Shown piece after piece: positions 32,892-41,406 of a stretch of 64,000 nt of DNA (its first letter is position 1; every line of letters starts with the position of its first letter). The DNA comes from Glycine soja. Lineage: Eukaryota; Streptophyta; Magnoliopsida; Fabales; Fabaceae. The stretch spans positions 16,970,934 through 17,034,933 of the forward strand of contig NC_041021.1 of assembly GCF_004193775.1 (NCBI RefSeq), written 5' to 3'. The notes below the pieces were generated by a model. That model worked only from the letters and a program-made list of their open reading frames with translations. It searched no databases and was not told the DNA's origin. Made by a program: the position numbers and the translations under genes.

Positions 32892-34331
32892 GTAGAAAAA
32901 CCTGAAAATTATCCTGTCATAGGAACAAAATGGGTTTTTAGAAATAAATTAGATGAACATGGCATAATTATTAGAAATAAGGCTAGGTTAGTAGCAAAAG
33001 GGTATAATCAAGAAGAGGGAATAGACTATGAAGAAACATATGCTCCAGTTGCAAGATTAGAAGCCATTAGAATGCTCTTAGCATATGAATCCATAATGGA
33101 TTTTAAGCTCTATCAAATGGATGTTAAAAGTGCTTTTCTAAATGGTTTAATTCAAGAAGAAGTATATGTTGAACAACCCCAAGGCTTTGAAATCCCGAAT
33201 AAACCAAATCATGTTTATAAATTGCAAAAGGCTCTTTATGGTTTGAAACAAGCCACTAGGGAATGGTATGAACATTTGAGTAATTTTATCCTAGAAAAAG
33301 AATTTTCTAGAGGAAAAGTGGATACCACATTATTCATAAAGAGAAAGCATAATGATATTTTGTTGGTTCAAATATATGTTGATGATATAATTTTTGGATC
33401 CATTAATGATTCATTGTGCAAGGAGTTTTCCCTTGATATGCAAAGTAACTTTGAAATGTCAATGATGGGAGAACTAAAGTACTTCCTGGGATTACAAATC
33501 AAGCAAACTCAAGAAGGTATATTCATCAATCAATCCAAGTACTGCAAGGAATTGATCAAAAGATTTGGGATGGAAAGTGCAAAACACATGGCTACACCAA
33601 TGAGTACTAGTTGTTACTTAGATAAAGATGAATCTGGTCAATCTATAGACATGAAACAGTATCGAGGTATGATCGGATCTCTTCTCTATTTATCTGCTAG
33701 TAGACCTGATATTATGTTTAGTGTATGCATGTGTGCTAGGTTTCAATCCAACCCCAAACAATCACATTTGAGTGCAGTTAAGAGAATCATGAGATATCTA
33801 TTAGGTACAATAAATTTAGGATTATGGTATCCTAAGAACTCAACATGTAACTTAATAGGATATTCTGATTCTGACTTTGCCGGATTTAAAACTGACAGAA
33901 AAAGCACAAGTGGAACTTGTCAATTCATTGGATCCGCTCTTGTCTCATGGCATAGTAAGAAACAAAACAGTGTTGCTTTATCCACTGTTGAAGCGGAATA
34001 TATTTCTGCTGGCAGTTGTTGTGCACAGATTTTATGGATGAAGCAACAATTATCTGACTATGGTATCCTTCTTGATCACATACCTATTAGGTGTGATAAT
34101 ACTAGTGCCATAAATCTATCCAAAAACACTGTACAACATTCTAGAACGAAACATATAGAAATTAGGCACCATTTTCTAAGAGACCATGTTCTAAAGGGAG
34201 ATTGTTTGCTAGAGTTTGTTGATACGAAGAATCAGCTTGCTGATATCTTTACAAAACCTCTCCCAAAGGATATATTCTTTTCAATAAGAAGAGAATTAGG
34301 CCTTTTAGACCTTAGTGATTTGGATAGGTAA
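32892..34331 (+). CDS. Copia RT-RNase H, long open frame
   Basis: The frame is open without interruption from about 32892, where the RT domain is entered mid-sequence ([18 protein letters not shown]), to the stop at 34329-34331; the first ATG is at 33072. The RT motif YVDD lies around 33379-33390. RNase H has GYSDSDFAG and an AEAEY-type motif (VEAEYISAG). It lacks its own start and the upstream pol domains, so it is a fragment that happens to stay open and is unlikely to be expressed as an enzyme. It corresponds to the broken minus-strand frames 2637-3776 and the 3' part of 3770-5710. Confidence 0.85.
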   Translation, partial: VEKPENYPVIGTKWVFRNKLDEHGIIIRNKARLVAKGYNQEEGIDYEETYAPVARLEAIRMLLAYESIMDFKLYQMDVKSAFLNGLIQEEVYVEQPQGFEIPNKPNHVYKLQKALYGLKQATREWYEHLSNFILEKEFSRGKVDTTLFIKRKHNDILLVQIYVDDIIFGSINDSLCKEFSLDMQSNFEMSMMGELKYFLGLQIKQTQEGIFINQSKYCKELIKRFGMESAKHMATPMSTSCYLDKDESGQSIDMKQYRGMIGSLLYLSASRPDIMFSVCMCARFQSNPKQSHLSAVKRIMRYLLGTINLGLWYPKNSTCNLIGYSDSDFAGFKTDRKSTSGTCQFIGSALVSWHSKKQNSVALSTVEAEYISAGSCCAQILWMKQQLSDYGILLDHIPIRCDNTSAINLSKNTVQHSRTKHIEIRHHFLRDHVLKGDCLLEFVDTKNQLADIFTKPLPKDIFFSIRRELGLLDLSDLDR

Positions 34332-34882
34332 AGTTTGTTGATTGTCTTTGATTATGTTTTGATGATTGCTTTTGTTTGATTGTGTTTAATTGTAAGTATT
34401 TGATTATATTTGATTGGTGTGTGTTAATTGTTTGATTAATACTTGTTTGAATGAATTAAATACATATTAGTGATGATGATTGATAGTATTAGATGTATTT
34501 AGCATAAACATAGGTTATTTTAGAGGAACTAGCCTAGTTTATGCTCTGGTAATCGATTACCATCTAGTGTAATCGATTACACAAGAACAGGCAGCCTGTA
34601 ATCGATTACAACATCTTGTAATCGATTACCAGAAGGCTTATTACTCCTGTAATCGATTACCAAGCCTTGTAATCGATTACAACTCGTCCTCGTCTATAAA
34701 TACTCACGAAATCAGAGCTGCTGCGCAGCTACGGCCTCCTCTCACGCCTCCTCCATACCTAAAACTTCAAATCTTCGAATCTCACTCAATTCTTCACCAA
34801 ATCACATCCCGTAAAGCCCAATCTTCCTCTTTTTCACTCCTCTTTCACTTCCACCGATTAAAATCCACTAAAACTTCATCAA
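34332..34882 (+). repeat. pol-ORF3 spacer with three palindrome pairs
   Basis: Palindrome cores start at 34550/34570, 34599/34619 and 34650/34670. Spacing is 20 bp in every pair, with pair offsets of 49 and 51 bp. All six cores are intact TAATCGATTA. A short leader to the third ORF follows, with TCTATAAATACTCACG (34694-34709) looking like a TATA box. ORF3 may thus have its own promoter; that is inference. Confidence 0.75.
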
Positions 34883-37640
34883 ATGGCATAGCCATCGAAG
34901 AAGAGAAAGGGATCATCCTCCACCGCCGCTGCTGCTGCCCATCGCCGCCACGGACCATCTGAAGCATCCACAACACCTATTCATCCATCTTTATCATCTC
35001 CAAGATCATCCACATTGTTTTCTTCCGATGATCAGCGTCTACAGTACCTCTCTCAATTTTCTTCTAGGATCATCTTAGACCCTAAGTACCTAGATGTAGA
35101 GTTCTTTAATGATGAAACGTTTGATTGCTATCAAGTGTTTCAAAATTCTGGCCTTGTTGATTTCATGTCATTAAAACTGCCACATTATCCCTGAACTTGT
35201 AAAGGTCTTCTACTGCAATTTGAAAATTCAGGATGGCATTATTTTCTCTGAGGTGCATGGTATTCCTATGATCATTTATCAGTCCTTATTCTTTTCTTTA
35301 ACTCATTTACCCAGTCAAGGTGCACCTTTTGAGGGCACCATTGTTGATGACTGGAAATTTGATTATTCTAGTCATGATGCTCGCCGCATGGTTTGCAATG
35401 ATCAGGCTGAAATGACCGGTAGATTGCTGGCCGGATCATTAACTTTTGATAATCGCATCATGCACTATATAATTGTTAGAATTTTACTTCCCCGGTCTTC
35501 AAATTTAGCACAAGCCTCTGAGGAGGATTTGATTCTGATGTGGGCTTTTCTCACCGGTCGTCAGATCGACTGGGCCCATTTGGTTCGATACCGAATGCAT
35601 AAGGCATTACGGGCTAATGCACCTCTACCTTATCCACATTTGATAACTTTATTTATGCATCATTTTCAAATTCCGCTTGATGATGAGCCATTTGTTCAAG
35701 TCAAGCGTTCCTTTGCTATTAGTGTTGGTGCTGTGACTTCCTTTGGTTACCGTAAGGATCGGAATGGTCAATGGCTGAAGAAAGACGCACTTGTCATACC
35801 CTAATTTCGTCCGGGGATTATTACTTGATGACATGCAACCTTTGGTTAGCCGCTTTGAGATACTTGGCGTCCTTTGTTGCATAATAAATGAAGTCCCGAG
35901 ACGTGTCGAAAATCAAAGGGAAGCAGGCTTACGCGATCCGTGAAATTTCGTAATGTGGCGGAAATCAAAAAGAGGTGTTTTTGCGCAATCCGTGAGTTTC
36001 TGTAACTTCTTCGAAAGCTAAAAAAGAGTAAATACATAATCCGTAAGGATTCGTAACCTTGCGGAAGGAAAATAAGTATCGTTACGAAATTCGTAAAGTT
36101 TCGTAACGTTACGAAAAAAGAATTACCAAAAAAAAGTAGAAGGGGGTGCATTTAGTAAAAAGGGGGTACAAATAGCAATCAGACCCACTTGGGCCTTCCA
36201 GATTCTTCCTCCAGAAGGTTGTTGCTTCTGGAGGAAGCAACCTTGCTCGCCTGGGCGAGCTGGGTGGCAAGCTCCTCCCCTATTTTGCTATAAATAGGGG
36301 GAGGAGTGAAGGGAGAAGGGGTTCAGCCTTCTTGGCACTTCTCATTCTCTCGAAATTGCTGAGGAAAATTATTTCCGTGAAGAAAATCCAAGCCGAGGCG
36401 CTTCCGTAACGTTTCCGTAACGTTTCCGTGAGTAATTACGCGAAGATTCTCGACCGTTCTTCAACATTCATCTTTCGTTCTTCATTTTCTTCAGTCTTCA
36501 ACGGGTAAGTACCTCGAACCGAGCTTTTCAATTCATTCTATGTACCCATGGTGGTCCACATTTTGTTTCATGTATTTTTATTCTCGTTTTCATTCGCTTT
36601 CTATACCCCCTTTTGACGTGCTTAAGTCATTTATTTAAGTCACTTTTCGCCTAATCTAAAAATAAAATAAATTTCCACCGATCGTTTGAATTGTATCATT
36701 CGTTAATTTCTGTTAAAATGAATTCCGACCGTTCGGTCGTGCCGTAACCACATCGGAAATCAAAAAAGAGGTAAAATAATAATATAATAATCGGAAAAAA
36801 TACCTTTTAGTAGAATAAAGCGAAAAATCAATCGGACGTTTTCTCTTTGGGATTTCTCATTCTTAATTGAATTGACTAATAACTAAAGTGAAACTAAGGC
36901 TAAAATCAATTTGCCTAGTCAAGCTCGTCCACAAAAATAGGGTTTTGAAAGTTCATCATTTCAGTTTCTTACCAAGTAAAATGGATCATTTTTAAGGTCC
37001 AACGCCTTAAAATGATCACCTTTCAAGTAAAAAGAATCACTTGATTCACGCATAAGAAAGAACTACGTAGGTCTGATTTCCTCTTTGATGGAGGGTACGT
37101 AGGAGCAAAAGCCCCGCTTTTGTCGACCTCAAAAAATAAAAAGAAATAAAAGTTAAGGTAACACAATTTCCACAATTCTAAAAAATAGGTTGTTGTCCTT
37201 TGAGACAAACGTGAGAGGTGCTAATACCTTCCTCAAGCGTAAATACAACTCCCGAACTTAGAATTTTCATTTTGACCGGTTTCCTTCGGTTTTCCCGACG
37301 TTTTCCACAAATAAACGTTGGTGGCGACTCCGCGCATCTTTTCTCCTTTGGAGAGCGCACCCGTGAGCCTCGCCTTCACTCGCCCACAAAAGGGCACGTT
37401 GCGACAACACTCCCTCCTCAAGATGAGCGTACTCCTTCACCTCCTCCTCAGCGTGAAGATTCAGCACTCCTGAATGAAGTCCTTACCGAATTACGAGGTC
37501 TTCGTTCTTATGTTGGTGACCATTTCGACTCATTAGATATACGCTTTGCCGGCATGGATATTCGCCTCACACAGCTTGAAGAGGATGTAGGTTACATTCG
37601 TCAGAGTTTCGATCTTCCACCGCCACCTCCACCTTCTTAG
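34883..37640 (+). pseudogene. Post-pol third ORF of the copia element (interrupted)
   Basis: The ATG at 34883 matches the minus-strand copy but the third codon is a stop (TAG). A frameshift near 35190 precedes the long open part (35220-35791): HGIPMIIYQSLFFSL, then a conserved block around LAGSLTFDNRIMHYI. An Ogre solo LTR interrupts it at 35792. The frame resumes at 37412 with a Pro-rich linker and a short C-terminal helix rich in Leu/Arg/Asp, ending at 37640. I assign it to the putative plant transposon protein domain family (PF20167-like) by pattern. Its function is unknown and it is not obviously membrane-bound, so calling it env-like would go beyond the evidence. Confidence 0.7.
35792..37406 (+). 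mobile_element. Ogre solo LTR in the copia third ORF
   Basis: Starts TGTCATACCC and ends TTGCGACA, 1615 bp. Flanks are GCACT (35787-35791) and ACACT (37407-37411), a 5-bp duplication with one mismatch. TATAAATA lies at 36289-36296; arms CTTCCTCCAGAAG/CTTCTGGAGGAAG (36205-36237) and GCTCGCCTGGGCGAGC (36245-36260) are perfect here. H1 is at 36984-37017 and H2 at 37063-37102. There is no primer site behind it, so it is solo. Confidence 0.92.
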
Positions 37641-38285
37641 ATTTTAGTTTTTAATTATATGTCTCTTTTAAGCCATGTATTTTGGCTATGCTACTTAGAT
37701 CATTATGTTCAGTACTTTATTTATCTTGTAGTATTTGGATTTCAGACTTTTTGTGCTTTGATACTCTGTGATTTTGGTTTTAAATTGTTTGGATTCTGGT
37801 TTGATAGTGTCTTATTTGTGAGTTTGATTGGTTATGCTTTATACTTTGATATTGATTTGTTTTCACTTCATTTTATATCTGGTTTGATTCCCATGTATTT
37901 TGTCTTTTTGATGTTGCCAAAGGGGGAGAGAACTTGAGAGAAATTGGGTTAGAAATCAATTATCAATTAGAAATTTATCATTAAGTTAAGTTAGGCATAC
38001 ATGCCAAAAGATAGGGGGAGTAAGGGTTGTGTGAACGTGCTATCATCTTGTATATAACTTGTTTTGATTTCAGGGATTGTCATCATCAAAAAGGTGGAGA
38101 TTGTAGAAGATCTTTGGTGTTTTGATGATGATCAAAAAGCTTAGAAATCAAATGATAAAAGTTAGAAATCAAGTGATCATCAATTCCAAAACATAGGGGG
38201 AGTAAACACAAATTTTATATATATACATTTTTTGCTTGAATCTTGATTTTAGGACTTATATTGTCATCATCAAAAAGGGGGATAT
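37641..38285 (+). other. Copia 3' untranslated region with two polypurine tracts
   Basis: The sequence just before the LTR, TCATCATCAAAAAGGGGGAT then TGTAGAAG, is a normal polypurine tract and LTR start (38262-38293). A close duplicate lies 183 bp upstream (38079-38110: TCATCATCAAAAAGGTGGAG then TTGTAGAAGATC, followed by GTTTTGATGATGATCA as in the LTR). GGGGGAG also occurs at 37922 and 38011. No gene. Confidence 0.75.
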
Positions 38286-39368
38286 TGTAGAAGCAAATGA
38301 CTTTGATGTTTTGATGATGATCATGATGATTTGATGCAAATGATGCAAATGATTCAAGAATACAAGCCACAACATCAAGATGGTCACTAGTATTTTAGGA
38401 AGGGAATTCCTAATTGATTTAGCAAAAGGTTTGGCCAAGTAATTTGAGTTAAAAAGTGTTTTTCAAGAGATTTACTCTCTGGTAATCGATTACCAGAGGA
38501 TGTAATCGATTACCAGTGGCCAATAGTTTACAACAGCTACTAAATATTTGAATTCAAATTTTAGACTGTGTAATCGATTACACCATATTGGTAATCGATT
38601 ACCAGCAGTTAATAAACGTTTTAATTCAAATATTAAAGCCTGTAATCGATTACAAAATTATTGTAATTGATTACCAGAGGAGATTTTCAGAAAATAACTT
38701 TCAAGAGTCACATCTATTCAAATGGTTTATGAATGGCCATCAAAGGTCTATTTATATGTGACTTGGAAACATGAATTTAGAGAGAGTTTTTTGATTGCCA
38801 AAAAGTTTTATCCTCTCAAAAGATTAAGAGAGTTTTTCTAAATTGAAATGTCTTATCATCTCAAAGAATTCCTTGGTCAAACACTTGCATATTCAAATAA
38901 GGAATTGTGATTGATCTTCATTGTACAATCTGTCTCTTTCAAGAGAGATTTCTTCTTCTTTTCTTTTTACTTCTGAAAATGGGTTAAGAGACTGAGGGTC
39001 TCTTGTTGTAAAGGATTCCTGAAAACAAGGGAAGGGTTGCCCCTGTGTGATTCAGACTTTGTAAAAGGATTTTACAAAGAGAGTGGAAAATCTCAAGTGG
39101 GTTGCTTGAGGACTGGACGTAGGCACAGGAAGTGACCGAACCAGTATAAATCAAGTTTGCATTTCTCTCTTCCCTTAAACTTCTTTTATTTATTGCTATT
39201 TATCTTTTGCCTTTAAAGAAGTTTATTCTGAATTATCTTTTGAGTAATTCATGTTAAGGGTGCATTGTTAATCTAAAAAGAGAGAGCGAAATTTTAAATT
39301 GGGGAATAGTTCTTGTTATCTTAATTCAACCCCCCCTTCTTAAGATAACTGAGGCCATTTGTCTAACA
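38286..39368 (+). mobile_element. 3' LTR of the copia element
   Basis: 1083 bp, TGTAGAAG to TCTAACA, followed by AAATT. Palindrome pairs are at 38483/38503, 38571/38592 and 38643/38664; the last core is TAATTGATTA while the 5' LTR has TAATCGATTA there. Confidence 0.93.
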
Positions 39369-39373
39369 AAATT

Positions 39374-39569
39374 GTTTCCTAGAAAGCTTAAATCAAAGTG
39401 GTCTGAACCATTTACTATCAATAAAGTTTGACAATATGGAGTAGTGGAGCTTTGTGATCCTCAATCTAAAGATCTTGACAGGACATGGGTAGTGAACGGA
39501 CAATGGTTGAAACAATACCATGGTGGAGCTATGGAAAGATTGAACACTGTTCTTCGCTTGGATCCTGGA
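39374..39569 (+). pseudogene. Athila integrase C-terminus after the copia insertion
   Basis: The frame cut at 30391 resumes: KLKSKWSEPFTI, a stop near 39427-39432, then YGVVELCDPQSKD and a terminal WLKQY block, ending at about 39569. This is the GPF/Y-type end of gypsy integrase. GACGTTAAAAGAGCGCTT and an AGGGAA-loop hairpin (39614-39629) follow. Confidence 0.8.
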
Positions 39570-41406
39570 TAACAGGACGATGTGTCAAGCTAGTGACGTT
39601 AAAAGAGCGCTTACTAGGAGGGAACCCAGCTTTTGTTTCCTTTTCCTATTTTTCATTCTTATCTCTTGTATATAGTTAGGATATCTTGCTTGTGATTATG
39701 ATTAATTTCAGCTTGTTTGGTAATGAACAAGGGGTTTTAAGCTTGTGTGAAGAGATAGACATAAAAAGTCTTAGAAATTTTTTGGAAATTGTCTATCCGC
39801 TAAGCGCAGACCTTGTGCTAAGCATCCAGTCTTCACGCGCTAAGCCAAGCTTGCTCGTGCTAAGCGCATAGACCCCTGATTGGTTGGCTGAATAGTTCAG
39901 CTAAGAGCACATCACTGCACTAAGCCCCACATCTTCACGGTAATTGCACTTTAACCAGTGGGCTTAGAGTGGATGATGCGCTAAGCGCCACTTCTTCTCT
40001 GGAAAAATTTTATTGTAGCAGCGCTAAGGGTGCTATCTTGTGCTAAGCCCCAGATCCATTCTATAACTTCAGTTTTTAAGCTAGGCTTAGCGGGCTAGGA
40101 AGCGCTAAGCGCCAATCTCTTACGGGTTTGGAATTCTTGGAAGTCCGCTTAGCGCGCCTATTGCGCTAAGCCTGAACCACTCTCTGTAAGTTGAAGCTTG
40201 ATGGTACGCTAAGCCTTACATCTCAGGCTAAGCGCATATTGTAGAAAAAATTTTGTGTTGCAGAAAGGAAGAGGCACTTTGGGTGTTAAACTCAAATGTC
40301 ACTTTGGCACGCTAAGGGCAGCTGTGTGCTAAGCGCGCCATACGATTTTCAGTTTCTAAAAATCAAAGGCAGAGGCACTTTGGGTGTTACCTTTGCACCC
40401 AAACCTCTACACCTTCCTAACCTTAAGCACTTGTGTACTTTCTGCTTCGTGTGTACTATTTCTATGCATCTTCATTATTGCATTTCAAGAACAATCCAAG
40501 TAAGTTAGCACATTTCTCTTTTTATTTTTCATTCTTCAAACCTTAGGATAGATGACTTCTTGTTTTTTTGTTGTTGTATGCTGTTAGGTTAAGGTTAGTA
40601 GTTTTAGGGTTAGTCAATGTAGGATTTTAGGTAACTTAGAAGCCCATTAAGGGCAATGTGGCTGAAAGGGGTGAAGACCCCTGTGATTCTGTCTAGAAAT
40701 CGTGATGAACGCGGTAAGTGCGCCTGTGCACTTAGCCTGTTCATCGCAGCTGTCAAAATTTTGGATTTCCAGATGAACGCCCTAAGCGGACCATGTCGCG
40801 CTAAGCGCATTCATCCCTGCTGATGAATGTAATTGATGAGCCCGCTAAGCGCATCTGTGCGCTAAGTGGGACAAGTGTTCAGACATTAAGATTTTGGAAA
40901 TTTTTGTTCAGCGCTAAGCCTGACCTGTACGGCTAAGCGCCACTTTGCTTTTGTAAGTTTTCCTTTGAATAAGACTAAGCGCGTCTGAGCGCTAAGCCCG
41001 TGTCGTGTGTTGAGCTAAGCGCCCTGCTGCACCAAGCTCAACTCTCTCACTGTCTTTTAAGTTTTTGTAGTAAGGCTAAGCGTGCCTTGTGCGCTAAGCC
41101 TGAGTGTCGTTCTGTTGAGGCTGAGCTAAGCGCGCCATGCTGCGCTAAGCTCCAACTCTCTTCGGTTTTGACAATTGTAGACTTAGGCTAAGCTCAGTTG
41201 TGCACTAAGCCTATTTTGTAGAAAAAATGTTTTGTGTCTTCGAGCTAAGCGCCAGTCTGCTGTGCTTAGCGCCTGAGTAAAATTTCATAAGGCACGCTAA
41301 GCTCAGTCTGCTACGCTAAGCGCCCAGTCAAAATTTCAATTTTATTTTTCAGTTTTTGTGAAAATAACTTATACTAATCTTTTGTGTTTTGTCTTATATT
41401 TTGCAT
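39570..41406 (+). repeat. Athila spacer with ~39 CTAAGC motifs in pairs
   Basis: Between pol and the third ORF, about 39 copies of CTAAGC/GCTTAG-type motifs stand between 39798 and 41330. They are mostly arranged as two motifs 17-19 bp apart and often joined with GCGC. The same motif pairs fill part of both Athila LTRs (7737-7970, 45985-46200) and the minus-strand Tekay LTR (51820-52035). I see no open frame that looks real. Confidence 0.8.

Larger units (their letters stand above)
30392..39368 (+). mobile_element. SIRE/Maximus-type copia element, deletion derivative, ~9 kb
   Basis: LTR pair 30392-31472 and 38286-39368, flanked by perfect AAATT duplications (30387-30391 and 39369-39373). The Athila integrase frame rejoins across it. 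The inside has a tRNA-iMet primer site, gag, a protease trace, RT-RNase H, a palindrome spacer, a third ORF and a polypurine tract. Integrase and most of protease are deleted. The 5' LTR starts TA instead of TG. An Ogre solo LTR (35792-37406) lies in its third ORF, a third nesting level. Confidence 0.93.

Noticed and set aside
34694..34710. tRNA or other RNA gene near the ORF3 leader
   Set aside because: No cloverleaf or A/B box pair; only a TATA-like string. I found no tRNA, rRNA or snRNA gene anywhere in the window.
37218..37411. N-terminal half of the 140-codon frame 37218-37640
   Set aside because: 37218-37406 is Ogre LTR; the third-ORF sequence begins only after the target duplication at 37407-37411.
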